From assembly GCA_027919835.1 (NCBI GenBank), contig JANVFP010000008.1, forward strand, positions 1,116,001 to 1,180,000: a stretch of DNA of 64,000 bases, given 5' to 3'. The position numbers and the translations under genes were made by a program. Shown here one piece after another: positions 11,338 through 23,131 of the stretch. Below the pieces are notes generated by a model. That model saw only the letters and a list, made by a program, of their open reading frames with translations, was not told where the DNA came from and searched no databases. Every line of letters begins with the position of its first letter. Positions within the stretch are counted from its first letter, which is position 1. Origin of the DNA: Lentinula raphanica (lineage: Eukaryota; Basidiomycota; Agaricomycetes; Agaricales; Omphalotaceae).

Positions 11338-12366
11338 CTCTGACTCGGAACGTGACTTGAACTTTGCACTTCGACTCGTCTGAGCACTACGGATCTCAAC
11401 TTTGACTTTTCTGAGTAATCGATATCTATGATTCATCCCTCCCTTTGATAGGTATGGAGAACAGCACGTTAGACTTCGACTCATTTGTACAACTCTCGTG
11501 GAAAATTTTTGATATCGAGTCATGTTCAGTCGGAAAGGACTCATAGCGTATCGATGTAGACTCATCTTCGACAGATATGGACTCGCATCATTTTGACTGC
11601 GGTTGGTTACGGTGCGAGTACGTTATTGAATTCGAACATAAGTGTGTATGCATCTTTAGACCTCGCGTTCTAGCTCATGTACCGCTTGTCCGAAATGATT
11701 GATTGATGGTTTTGCGGAATTGTCGCTGGTTCGATTCTCATTCAATGAGCCGGACTTTCGGAAGCAGATCGTATGCGTAAAGAATTTAGATTCATGATCC
11801 GTGCATGATTTACACTGATCTACATACTCACACGATCCCAAACTCGAGAAAAAGAAGCAAGTTCTTGAATTCTAATTTCTGTACATAGCTTTGGTTTACT
11901 AAGCATTCTTTGATCCCACTAAGCAGTTTTTAATTCGAATACATAAGCATTTTTAATTCGACGAGGCGAAGCCTCATGGCAGATATCATGCTCGTTCCAG
12001 CGATTAGCAAGAATTAAAAAACAGTAGACTGAATTTGCGCACCAGCAAAATGCCCCCCCCCTTTTTTTTCCCTTTTCTCGCCGCCTTGATTTTTAGAGTA
12101 CACGTCCTCCGTGGCTTCGATTCGATTCGTCCTGGCGGCTTCGTGAGTCGAGGGTCATGAAGGATTGACGGGAATACTTATCTGATGGGATATGTGGCGC
12201 GTTTTTTGTGTTTTGCTACGTGGCGGCGTACTTTGTTCGTACTTGAATTTAATATTTAAAAAACTACAGCTCATTCAATGAATAATATTGGTAGATATCG
12301 CTATCCATCCCACTGTAATCAATCAGAGTCAGTAAACAAGTCTCAGAAAGAAGGGAAAAGCCCACC
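11338..12366. other. non-coding 3' flank of hAT; block shared with 31.5 kb; C/T homopolymers
   Basis: No gene seen. The block around 11890-11990 (TTTGATCCCACTAAGCAGTT, later GGCGAAGCCTCATGGCA) recurs near 31497-31570. C10 and T8 runs lie near 12051-12070. These are probably terminal parts of the hAT element or of another repeat. Confidence 0.45.
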
Positions 12367-12868
12367 TCACGCCTTGACGATACTCGAAATCAACGGACCA
12401 ACGATAGAGTTCCACACGTTCGCCTGGTTTCCATTGAAGATGAACACCTCGCGATGGGTTTTGCGGCCTTGACAGAAATGTCGGCGAGCTGAGCGTGGAG
12501 AGATTGAATACGTACAGTGGGGACAGTAATCGTACGGACGGTCGAAGCATGCGAGCTCGAGGAGGATATGCGCAAGTGCCTCTGAGGCGACGATGAGCCA
12601 GCTGGGTCTCGACATCGATAACAAACGACGTACCTGCTCTGCGCCTTCGTTTGACCGCGATGGGCCTCATCCATACTCGATTCGGACACGGACACTCCCT
12701 GTTCCACTCCGCTCTTCGTCTAGCGAAGTTCTTCGACATTCCAACCTTCCACTTGTTGCCGTTGTCGATGAAAACGTATAAAAAGCCGGGCCCATCTGCG
12801 AGAGAAGTCGGACGAGCTCTGCAGGACGCGTACATAGTGCGCAATACTCGGCGGGGTCGCTTGGTCAT
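12367..12868 (-). CDS. GIY-YIG domain protein, MUG113/T5orf172-like
   Basis: Two exons on the minus strand. Exon 1 runs 12868-12634 from ATG, exon 2 12581-12367, with a 52-bp intron at 12582-12633 (GTACGT donor, CAG acceptor, phase 1, rebuilding a Glu codon: RRA|E). The product is about 149 residues. It starts basic (MTKRPRRVLR), then GFLYVFIDNGNKWKVGMSKN shows the GIY-YIG-like beta hairpin (FLYVF and KVGMS in place of GIY and YIG), followed by FARRRAEWNRECPCPNR, EALAHILLELACF, and a Cys/His segment YDYCPHCTY with REVFIF. This matches the T5orf172/MUG113 class of GIY-YIG domains (R after the second strand, E in the helix). Whether it still cuts DNA is unknown. A truncated paralogue lies at 46099-46431. 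Confidence 0.75.
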
Positions 12869-13290
12869 AGCTGAGAGATTGGAGGAGGGCTGGCAATGGT
12901 GTCTGGGGAAGAGGTAGTTATATAGGTTTATGGATCTGGATTATGAGCGTGGAGGAAAGCTGGAAAGCGCAAGATGAGTTGATGCAGTCGATGGGATCAG
13001 TTACCAAGCAATGACTTGTCGTTTCTTGATCAAGATCTTGCGTACTTCCATCGGTTCTAAGCCGACTCACTCTTTCCCGACTTGGTAATTGCCGCCTCGC
13101 GATACATTCCATTATTCCCGCCCTCAGTAAGCCCTACCGGATTTGGATAACGTTTCGCAACCCACGCAACGAAACCGACATCGATATATGAAGCTTGCAT
13201 GATCATTATCGTTTGCAGCGACAGCTTCATCGTGGGCGTCACCCCGATATCCTCCCATTCCTCTTTCTCTTTTCAGCGTACTTGATACGC
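12869..13290. other. intergenic, no gene seen
   Basis: Divergent upstream region between the GIY-YIG gene and a possible plus-strand exon. Nothing else recognised. Confidence 0.4.
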
Positions 13291-13300
13291 TGTCCAGATC

Positions 13301-13594
13301 TTGAGGTTGAGCGCGGCTCGTGAAAGGCAACGGAAACACCGAGCTCTTGTCAAACAGAGGAAAATGCGCGAGCTAGGTATGGATATGGGCAACGACATCT
13401 CCGACAATGTCCATGCTCCTTCGACCGAAGAACAAGCAGGACTTGCATATCCTGTCGACGCTCCAGCCGGGTTTCATGCCGCGATGATTTCTCCACCTCC
13501 TCCGCCTCCGCCTGGTATCGTGCGACAGTCCTTCACCGATGATCCCAACGAGAACTCTTTTCCACAAACCATAGCCACACAAGGGCACGGATGA
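13301..13594 (+). CDS. hypothetical exon, proline-rich tail
   Basis: An open frame with a basic start (SAARERQRKHRALVKQRKMR) and a Pro run (SPPPPPPPG), ending with a TGA. There is no ATG at its beginning, so if real it is a 3' exon. I do not recognise it. It could also be a chance ORF. Confidence 0.25.
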   Translation: MRLSAARERQRKHRALVKQRKMRELGMDMGNDISDNVHAPSTEEQAGLAYPVDAPAGFHAAMISPPPPPPPGIVRQSFTDDPNENSFPQTIATQGHG

Positions 13595-14335
13595 GTAACG
13601 AAGAGATAGCTAGTCTTGAGCCGATTATCGCTGATGCTTAGGACCAATGGGACCGTCAGGTACGTCAATCTGAGATGCATTCTTTCACTCCCGACTCATA
13701 AAATCGTCTTACAGCGCCGTGTTGCTTTCATCGCTGCGTCACATTAGCTTACAATTGGTACCATCATTGGAAGGGGCACTGCTTGACTTACTTGATGACC
13801 ATGTATTCACCGACATTACACATTCCAGCGGCATCTACCAAGTTTTCGACTGCCTCTGTCATTACACGATCTTCGAGACCATGGACTGTGATCCAGAGAA
13901 AAACGTGGTAATCTGAGAACATGAACACATACCTTATTCACGCAAGTCCTACAAATTAGACAACGAGCTCGTTTCGGTTCGCTCTCAAACTTGGTGCACG
14001 ATAGAACTTCTCCGCCAACAGACCATTATGATTCGGAGTCTTCTTCAGGATGGTTCAGTATCGTGTTCAGATCCATCCATTGCTGAATACGAGTTCAGTA
14101 GGATATATCCGGCAACGTTATGGCATGAATCGCGTCTGCACTCCACAGCGAAATGATTGACCCATGGAAACTTACAAGCTGATAAGATGTATGATAATAA
14201 CCTGTTACGATGATCGACCACACATGATGATTGACCATACATAATCGTAGACAGTTTTTCGTTGAGGGTTTCGATTTTGCCAGTGGGAACGGTGCTTGAT
14301 TGCCACCTCAATCATTCGATCGGTGAGGAGGTCCC
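13595..14335. other. no recognisable gene
   Basis: Short ORFs only, none with a family I know. It lies just past the 3' end of the ACC1 relic and may contain unrecognisable remains of it. Confidence 0.3.
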
Positions 14336-16200
14336 TCAAAAACCGTTACATATCAGCGCGACACGAGCAAGCACCTGTGTACAGCAACTCACTTGAGCAT
14401 TGTGAACGCGAGCTTCTAGAAACTCTTGAAAGTTCTCGTATTCCTCGTCTTGGTAGCCTTGTTTTCTCCACTGGGACTGGGCAACAACTTCCCCATGCCA
14501 GATCAGGATATGAAAGAAAGTATCTGACATCGTATTGAGCTCCACTTGAAACTGCGTCACCGTTTGCGACAGATCAAGTTTTTCCAATCCCTCAGGAGCT
14601 CATCCAGGATAACATCTATAGATGCTGAAGGATCCAGTAGACGAAGTGGATACTCGGATTTGGAACCAGGGCTTGCCTCGGCCAGTTGTCGAGTCGAAGC
14701 CGCAGAACGTGTGATACGAGAACGAACAGCCCAGTAGAACTTCCTTCGAGCATCCTTCCAAACAGCAGGTTGGCAAATCCTTTGGCCTCCATACGTCCCG
14801 TACGACTGCAAGTGTTTCATGTTAGCTGGACCTGCGACTGCAATACAAAGACTTACTCATGAAGATCCACGTAAAGGCGGGCTATTTGTTTATATGTAGG
14901 CTGCAAGATAGCCTCTCGTCTCTCAAGGGCAGCAGTGGCAGCAGCTTTTTCGTTTTTGTGCTGTCCTTGCTTTCATTTTTCACTTTCGCGTACTCGGCAT
15001 CAAGACGCTCCATCGAGGCTATTATTCTATTTTGTCGGAACTTGATCTCGACGATACCCTCAGGCTCCAGAACACTGGTGCGCGGATATGTCTGATACGG
15101 TAGAGAGTAAGGCCCATAGCTACTTGGAGCTGAGCAGCAAGGAATTTGGCTCCAGACACCGTTTCTATGGTGGGATTTTCGACTTGAAGGCGTGGTTCGA
15201 CTTCCAGGAAATGGAAAGAGTCATCAGCATGACTATACAGATCTGTTTACAGGTGGGTGAAGGGGTAAAAGAGAACAACAACTGAGAACGTACATTCGAC
15301 TATTCCAGCGCTAATATATCCGACAAGTTTTGCTAGACGCACGGCCGCGCGTTCCCTTTTCTTGTCGGGCTTGGCAATTGTCACAGGAGCCTCTTCGATA
15401 CTCTTTTGATAACGACGTTGGACAAAGCAATCACGTCCGAACAAAGAGATGGCGTTTCCATACTGATCAGCTAGAAGTTGCACTTCGGGATGGCGAGCAG
15501 CTTCAGCCAGCTTCAAGAGGAATATAGATGAGCCCAGAATATAGATGAACAAATGCATAAGAACACGATGATCGTAGATCGCATCCAGGTATCCAGCGAC
15601 AGCGTGACACACGTTCTTGAAAGCTTCGGAATGTTCCGCTTTTCGGATGCCGTTCCCTCCACCTCCTTCACTGGCCTTGATCATGACGGGCGTAACGCAA
15701 GCTGCCTGATAGGCCGAGTCGGGGACGATGACGTATCCAGCCTCGGACAGAGCAGTGTCGGATATCCCCGTTCCAGACCATGGCATTGTAGGAACGTGAG
15801 CACGCTGGCGACGATGGTACTGGAATTTTGTCGCCTAAACTCCTCATTGCGCTGCCAGGAGGACCAATAAAGACGATCTTGTTTTTACTAGCTGTCAGGC
15901 TCTCCGGTAGACGTGAATTTTCGGAAGCATGTCCCCAATCAGCCTAGACATGAACACCAGCACGTTTTGCGACATCGACGATGAGATCAACGTTGGGGAA
16001 GTTGTTGTTATTCGTCCCTCTGAGAACTTCGATATACCGATGGGCCATACGAAGGTATTCGTTAGCCTCGAGATCTTCGGATATCCATGACTGTGATATC
16101 TACTTGACGTTCGCTACCGAAGGTTCCATAGCTCCATTGTCGGATGGACCTGATTTCTTGAACGGTAGCAATACCTGCAGAACAATACCTTAAGCATATT
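14336..16200 (-). pseudogene. ACC1: acetyl-CoA carboxylase relic, biotin carboxylase joined to carboxyltransferase end
   Basis: Eukaryotic acetyl-CoA carboxylase makes malonyl-CoA in the cytosol and is normally over 2000 residues. Here the minus strand gives, in order: IATVQEIRSIRQWSYGTFGS, YLRMAHRYIEVLRGTNNNNF, NVDLIVDVAKRAGVHV, then a stop, WGHASENSRLPESLTASKNK and IVFIGPPGSAMRSLGDKI (all N-terminal biotin carboxylase). Next come the ATP-grasp segment MIKASEGGGGNGIRK (Lys of GGGGKG is Asn), EVQLLADQYGNAISLFGRDC and [20 protein letters not shown]. The reading then jumps to the far C-terminal carboxyltransferase: [27 protein letters not shown] and ARRKFYW. The biotin carrier and central domains, over 1000 residues, are missing. 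At least four frameshifts and stops are visible. Introns are partly retained. It is a dead duplicate, not the working gene. Confidence 0.85.
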
Positions 16201-16809
16201 GTTCACGAGCACGAGTAGAGAACAAGGAGTTGTCAAAGGCGTGTACGGTAGATATCATGAGCCACGACTCGAGGTATGAAGAATTCAAAACGCTTACTGC
16301 AGGGTTTATTTCCTTCCAATTTTTGAAGAGAAGTCCCCACTATTTTCAGAGATGAATGTGTAGCGATGAGAGTCAAAATGGCTTATGGTTTATGTCTGTG
16401 GAGAAACTGTTTTTTTCAAGTTTTTTCAAGTGGAAAGAAGAAGAAAAAGAAGAGAAAAGAGAGAGATGTCAAAGGCTTATGGTTTATGTCTGTGGATAGG
16501 CTAAGGTATGATCATATGAAGATGGATGACCACTGTACCTGCCAAGCCCTAAAACGGGACCATGATCTTGAAGTCTCCATGGATTTTGATGATAGCGTCA
16601 GTCAAAACACTCTACGAAGTTACGAATTCGCGTAAACAGTAGTGGTGGAATATGGAATCACAATCGAAGCAGGCTTGGCGTAGAATCTTTTCGCGGTTGG
16701 CCAATGAATGAAATCAGTTCTCTACGAAAGTTCATCAGCCAAAGGCGGCGAGTGGAAGCGACTGTACTTACTGAAGCCATCTCATGAGTTAAGCAGACCT
16801 CAGAGTCCA
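16201..16809. other. no recognisable gene between ACC1 relic and integrase-core gene
   Basis: Boundary between the ACC1 relic, which starts abruptly inside its biotin-carboxylase domain, and the 3' end of the integrase-core gene. A direct repeat of GGCTTATGGTTTATGTCTGTGG occurs at about 16379 and 16473 (about 95 bp apart). Nothing else seen. Confidence 0.4.
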
Positions 16810-17719
16810 TTATTCGAGGCAGACATAAAACAAGCCTACGGAGAATCTGTCAAAGAATCTCAAAGATTTGCTGGAAAGAAACATGGAAGGCAAGTGAGAA
16901 GAGATGGTCGTGGAAATGCTTGAGGATGAACGCGTCTGCTTGAATATTTCATCGACAATCACATCTATTGATCTACTTAGATGGCAGGATAGATAAACTA
17001 AAAAGTAATCGGGATACAAAGCTCGAACGTATGCAAGGGCCATGCACCACAAACGTATTACGTCACCTTCATTCGAAAATTGAGAGATTGGTTCGAGGAA
17101 AGAGTCTAGAGCTTGGATCTCCGCAGTGGTCATCAAACCCGAAGGGGGTTCAACATGCACTTCATTGAGAACTGGTGGAGGACCGTGCCGTCCGAGCCAA
17201 GTGCTGGCACCCTCTTCATGTGCATAGTTGCGCCGTAGTGATTGTAACAACGCTTCATCTTCCAAATCTTCCCAGTCAACACCAAAATCCGCTAACTCTT
17301 GATCCGACATAGAAAAGTCGTCCACACTATCGCCTCGTATCCCATGGACAAGCATGTCGAAACCCCACATATCTTCTGGGCTACGACTTGGTCCGTCTCG
17401 CTGAGTATTCCGGTGATTATTCCAGCCCTCGGCCCAGAATGCTAGAATAATGTTGATGGTGTCCATGAATAGATACTGGAGAAGCCAAATGTGGTTCGGA
17501 TTGCTGATATCCAGATGGTAGCGTTGCTCGAGCCCGGAAAATATGTCGTTCCATGGCTGAGTAATGTAATTCGATACATCTACCCATAGTCTCTCGATAC
17601 GAACGTTGTGAACAGATCTAAATGGGAATCAGGAAGGGAGTTCGAATGAAGATACAACATCGCACCTTCCCCAAATATACGATCCTCGTCCTGAACCTCG
17701 GGCGTGTTCCATGTAAGCC

Positions 17720-20700
17720 CAGCTGATACTGTAAAACTTTTGTAAAAAGTACCGATAAGTTATCGGGTACCTATTGCAAATAGTTGTGATAACCCGGAGG
17801 GGGTCCCGGAAATGGCCCCGGGGGTGGTCATGCCTGTCACCACCTGTCACATATGGCTTATATTTACTGTTTTGGGTAATTAATAATCATCCAGATATTA
17901 AATAAGCAGTACATTTTCAAAAAAACCCGAAAATTCATAAAAATTCATAAAAAACCTAAAATGGCCTGATTAGGTCAGATCAGGATATGTAAGCAAATGA
18001 CCTCATATGATCAAAAATGATGTAGGGCCAATGTAGGTACTAAAAATAGCCCAAAAAATCACTAAAAATGCAAAAAATATTTAGGGATGGTATAGAGCCT
18101 ATTGCAGGCCCAGGCACATCAAAATTACCGAAAAAGGAAAAAATTGATCATGATCTCATCTTGTAGCAAAAAATCTGAAAAAAATCCTAAAAATAGTTAA
18201 AAAATTCAGGGGTGCCTTGTTGGCCCTGAAAATGCCAAATAAAAAAAATACGCGACAAGTGTAAAAATTTTCATCACTCCAAATCATTCCAAATTCACTA
18301 TACAGTCAGTATATATGATGTATATGCTATATTTAGCATCCTAGTACCTTTATCGGGCTAAAAATAGAACTTGATCTCATCTGATAGCAAAAAATCTGAA
18401 AAAATCATGAAAAATACTCAAAAAATTCAGGGGTGCCTCATTGGCCCTGAAAATGCAAAATAAAAAAATTTACACGATACAATTGAAAAACAACATCACT
18501 CCAAATCATACCAAATTCACTACACAGTCAGTATATATCATGTATATGCCATTTATAGCACCCCTAGTACCCTCAATCACTTATATCACTCAAGAATCAT
18601 ACCAAACTGAATGATTTGGGGAGTAAATATATTGTACTTTAGCACACCTAGTAACCTTGATAACTTAGAACAATTTATATTACTCAATATGTTCAGTACA
18701 CTTAGCACTTATCACACCTAACACACTAAAACTCATAACAGTACTTATATGTATTATACTTAACACAGTTGACAATGAAAATACTTAAAACAGTGTTATC
18801 AGTCACTATACTTAACACACTTAACAGTCAAAAAGTCGGAACAATTGTTATACTATAACACACTCATAACAATGAGTTTTGGGCACTTATGGGCGCTTAT
18901 TTGGTGTTTTTGAGTCAAAATTCATTAATAGCACACTCAATAATTTTTGTGTGGGCTCTATATTGTGTAAGGATGTTGTTTGCATCATACTACACTTGAT
19001 ACAATTCGGAGAACTCAAGATTACAGCTTTTGGGACTGGCTATATTGTGATCTTTTGTGAGATAACAGTGTTTTATGTAAATGTCAATGCATATGTCCAT
19101 GTAATGCAAGTATACAGATGGTGGTTCATGAGGGAATCACTCCTACAGTCTACTAGAAGTGTCTGGACATGGGTTAGATACTCACTATGACTGTTGGACT
19201 CTGTGATATACATGTACATGTTTTATGTACACTATAGATGTCTACACTTACATGTAACAATAGATGTCTTATTCAATGACACCCATTACAGATCTGTTGG
19301 CTGTATCACATAGAATTAGCATAGAATAGGTTGTAGGATGACTCTTCTCATGACCCAGTTGCAGTTTGACTTCATAACATGGGTGTATGCATTGACATTT
19401 ACATAAAACACTGTTATCTCACAAAAGATCACAATATAGCCAGTCCCAAAAGCTGTAATCTTGAGTTCTCCGAATTGTATCAAGTGTAGTATGATGCAAA
19501 CAACATCCTTACACAATATAGAGCCCACACAAAAATTATTGAGTGTGCTATTAATGAATTTCGACTCAAAAACACCAAATAAGCGCCCATAAGCGCCCAA
19601 AACTCATTGTTATGAGTGTGTTATAGTATAACAATTGTTCCGACTTTTTGACTGTTAAGTGTGTTAAGTATAGTGACTGATAACACTGTTTTAAGTATTT
19701 TCATTGTCAACTGTGTTAAGTATAATACATATAAGTACTGTTATGAGTTTTAGTGTGTTAGGTGTGATAAGTGCTAAGTGTACTGAACATATTGAGTAAT
19801 ATAAATTGTTCTAAGTTATCAAGGTTACTAGGTGTGCTAAAGTACAATATATTTACTCCCCAAATCATTCAGTTTGGTATGATTCTTGAGTGATATAAGT
19901 GATTGAGGGTACTAGGGGTGCTATAAATGGCATATACATGATATATACTGACTGTGTAGTGAATTTGGTATGATTTGGAGTGATGTTGTTTTTCAATTGT
20001 ATCGTGTAAATTTTTTTATTTTGCATTTTCAGGGCCAATGAGGCACCCCTGAATTTTTTGAGTATTTTTCATGATTTTTTCAGATTTTTTGCTATCAGAT
20101 GAGATCAAGTTCTATTTTTAGCCCGATAAAGGTACTAGGATGCTAAATATAGCATATACATCATATATACTGACTGTATAGTGAATTTGGAATGATTTGG
20201 AGTGATGAAAATTTTTACACTTGTCGCGTATTTTTTTTATTTGGCATTTTCAGGGCCAACAAGGCACCCCTGAATTTTTTAACTATTTTTAGGATTTTTT
20301 TCAGATTTTTTGCTACAAGATGAGATCATGATCAATTTTTTCCTTTTTCGGTAATTTTGATGTGCCTGGGCCTGCAATAGGCTCTATACCATCCCTAAAT
20401 ATTTTTTGCATTTTTAGTGATTTTTTGGGCTATTTTTAGTACCTACATTGGCCCTACATCATTTTTGATCATATGAGGTCATTTGCTTACATATCCTGAT
20501 CTGACCTAATCAGGCTATTTTAGGTTTTTTATGAATTTTTATGAATTTTCGGGTTTTTTTGAAAATGTACTGCTTATTTAATATCTGGATGATTATTAAT
20601 TACCCAAAACAGTAAATATAAGCCATATGTGACAGGTGGTGACAGGCATGACCACCCCCCGGGGCCATTTCCGGGACCCCCTCCGGGTTATCACAACTAT

Positions 20701-20760
20701 TTGCAATAGGTACCCGATAACTTATCAGTGTTTTTTACAAAAGCTTTACTGTATCCTGTG
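17720..20760. mobile_element. foldback element, 1.37-kb inverted arms, 7-bp target duplication
   Basis: Left arm 17720-19093 and right arm 19386-20760 are reverse complements with only scattered differences and one or two single-base indels, around a 292-bp loop. GTAAGCC stands at 17713-17719 and again at 20761-20767. Removing the element and one copy joins ENVWVAAY to MEHARGSGRG in frame, the expected integrase sequence, so the boundaries are firm. Ends are CAGCTGATACTG and, on the other strand, CACAGGATACAG. Each arm is AT-rich and holds two direct units of about 210 bp (each with TTCAGGGGTGCC and GGCCCTGAAAATGC) plus a stretch of ACTTAACACA-type short repeats nearer the loop. A GC-rich block (GGGGGTCCCGGAAATGGCCC) lies near each end. 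No transposase; the mirrored ORFs inside the arms look non-coding. Non-autonomous. Confidence 0.9.
18145..18570. repeat. two tandem units of about 210 bp within the foldback left arm
   Basis: Unit 1 (about 18145-18360) and unit 2 (about 18370-18570) share GATCTCATCT, TTCAGGGGTGCC, GGCCCTGAAAATGC, CATCACTCCAAATCAT and CAGTCAGTATATAT in the same order. The mirror pair lies in the right arm at about 19910-20335. Repeated units inside long inverted termini are typical of foldback elements. Confidence 0.8.
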
Positions 20761-22032
20761 GTAAGCCGCAACCCATACGTTCTCCACACCATGATCTCCT
20801 CGTATCCGTGAAGGTAATCCATATCTTGCAGCAGCAGACATGAACAAAGAGAGAACGGTCGAGGAGCGGTTATTGTTGTGTGCGCGGAGGGCTGCGATTA
20901 AACGAGAATAACCATCAATAAACCCATGAATCACAATACCCCATCGTATTAGTCCTGGTTCCGGAAAAATTAGCACCATACAACATAATGGCACAAGACT
21001 CAAGACTCTTACGCTGGTGCCCATCATGGTGCCAAAGCGAATTAGGGCCGAGAACTGTGTAGCGACGACGGCGAATTCGGATCCGGTCGAAGGTACGTTG
21101 AACGGGGTTAATTCTCATCAAAGATTGTCGAATCCTTTCATACGGTACGACGTGACCAAGCCGTCGCAGCATTCCATCCAATATTCGTATCCCAGCACTG
21201 GGATAATGTGAACGGAGCAACTGTATCATCGTATCGAGATCATCGTTGGACATATTTGAAAGGCGACTTGATGACGACGAAGACTGGATTGCATTTGCCG
21301 CGTTTTGAACTTCTGGAGGTAGGGTTTCTGGATCAAGACTGTCGTCCTGAGCAGCATTATTTGCATCCATTCTATCTGCAAACGGTGTATGTCCTGGAGA
21401 CACTATGCCGTATTCAAGAAGTGACCTCCTAACCGTCCTAGTGCTTAAACCCAAGAAATATGCGATACCACTAGTCGAACGACGCCCATGAGCCCACTGT
21501 AGGAAGCTGGGATCAATAATTGCCCGAGGTCGCCCTGCAGAACCACTGTGCTCCCAAGAGACGATGTTTGGGCGTCCATGATGACTTTGTTCCACTCGTT
21601 GATCGTATATCGTCCGAAGGTCCATGATCATACTTTGTATGTTTGTTTGAAGTGTTTGCCATTCTGCTTGGTCGAGAAATGTCGCTGAATTCTGTTCGCG
21701 CTGAGCTTGAGCATATTTACTAGCTCAGGGGTTTCACTTACCTGAGCAACGAGATTGGCATATTCTTCGAGGTTTTCGCCTAGCAGTAGTATATGAAAGA
21801 CATCTGTCGTGTCATCCTGAGATATTTGGTTCAAAACAGACTGGAAGTGGTGGTAATGTCTTTGAAACTCGTCCTGGAGTGTGAGGGCATCGGCGGGACC
21901 TGAAATGTTCGGGTCTTGTAATGAAATAGGAGTGCTTGCCCGACAGAATATTGAGTAGGCATGCCAGTTCAGACATGGAAGTACCAGTAAGACCACAGAT
22001 AGCAGTAAAGACGAGGAAAATGGGGGGTTCAT

Positions 22033-23131
22033 GATCGCGGTTCAAGTTCAACGTTCAACCTCAGGGTCGAATCAATTCTATGGCAACCATGTGGCGCCAC
22101 CAATCGCGATGAACGTCTTCCGACGTCTGCTGGTCGATTCGCTGTACTTATTGCTAAACCGCTTTGAGTAGTCTGCAGATATCTGGGCGAATTTCTTTCT
22201 ATTGGCACCTCACCTTGCCAAGTATTCGTACATGATTTCAACGTGAGCGATAACAACTTTCCCGCAAACTCGAGCTTAGTGCTTGGTTTTTCCTTGAAGA
22301 TTCCTAGCAGTGGATTTAACATGGTCAACTGCTCAAAGATTCTTGGTCGACACGAGTACTAACCTCGCCCAAGCCAATCCCGTTGCTTACAATTTGAACC
22401 TGCCATGCAATATGCCACTTTCTTTGATGGTGAAGACACGTTGGTTGATCAGAACGCGTCCTCTCTGCCTTCTGCGATGATGGTTGAGAACTAAAGGGGG
22501 TTTCAATGGTACGATATCGATGCGAAAGCTTTTCGCCCGTGGGTTTCAGCCTGTTTCAGCCCTCACTGTGCAACGCCGATACCATAATGGCATTTGCCAC
22601 GGAACCGCCGACCTTCCAAGGTCCCTTGCACAGACTGGCGGATTTCCGTTGACAGTTAGGAAAAATAGGCTATCTTGGCCAATCATCTCAGACGTTCTAC
22701 GATATGTATTATAAGCTGGAACTATATGCCTTGAACACAGATCCCACCCTGAGAACTCACCTTGCAGATCCGCGAGCTCCCTTCTATCCTTTAAATGTGT
22801 CCTCCATACATTTCGTCCTCAGAACGTTCTTCATTCTCCTGGACTCAGCTGAAAATGGATGCTCAGTAGATATTATCGAAAATACCAAAAGCACTAACCT
22901 TACAATTCGTTGGAAAGCTTCTTTGCAGTCGAGGGTTAATGCATAATGACCATGCCATTTCTTTAAATTGTACCTATCCTCAATCTACTACAAGTTTACA
23001 CTTTGCATTTCTTGTGTGTTAAATAAGATAATGATAAGACGACTTAGTTGAACATAGTACATTGAGTATTATAAGAGGTCGTATCGATAATTAGTGAGTC
23101 CCAAATGTGAAGTATAAAGTAGTCTCTGTGA
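22033..23131. other. no recognisable gene
   Basis: Upstream of the integrase-core gene and downstream of the Spt5-like gene. Only short ORFs without recognised similarity. AT-rich near 22960-23100, as expected of a 3' flank. Confidence 0.4.

Larger units (their letters stand above)
16810..22032 (-). mobile_element. integrase-core (DDE) gene of Agaricomycete type, split by an inserted element
   Basis: Large fungal protein with a retroviral-like integrase core, otherwise intact. From the N-terminus: exon 1 from 22032 (FQSVLNQISQDDTTDVFHIL), intron 21701-21741, REQNSATFLDQAEWQTLQTN, DLRTIYDQRVEQSHHGRPN, a helix-turn-helix-like part (WAHGRRSTSGIAYFLGLSTR), then SLWHHDGHQ (first catalytic Asp), intron 20955-21012, [17 protein letters not shown] and [16 protein letters not shown] (second Asp). 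The 17720-20760 element interrupts here. Downstream the gene resumes with MEHARGSGRGSYIWGR, intron 17618-17665, SVHNVRIERLWVDVSNYI (probable catalytic Glu), AFWAEGWNNHRNTQRDGPSR, and a C-terminal region to about 16810. Related N-terminal sequence recurs at 47913-48578. Such genes are common as dispersed repeats in Agaricomycetes. The exact start and the last exon boundary are uncertain. Confidence 0.8.

Noticed and set aside
11720..11740. tRNA-like GGTTCGATTC
   Set aside because: No acceptor stem, D-arm or anticodon arm can be formed around it.
18879..19600. Mirrored 94-103-codon ORFs in the foldback arms
   Set aside because: They are the same AT-rich sequence read in both arms, with no motif and no similarity to a family I know.
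17720..20760. Tc1/mariner-like element with a TA duplication (TA next to CTGTAAA and TTTACTG)
   Set aside because: The flanking GTAAGCC repeats give exact frame restoration of the host gene; the TA pair lies inside the element ends.
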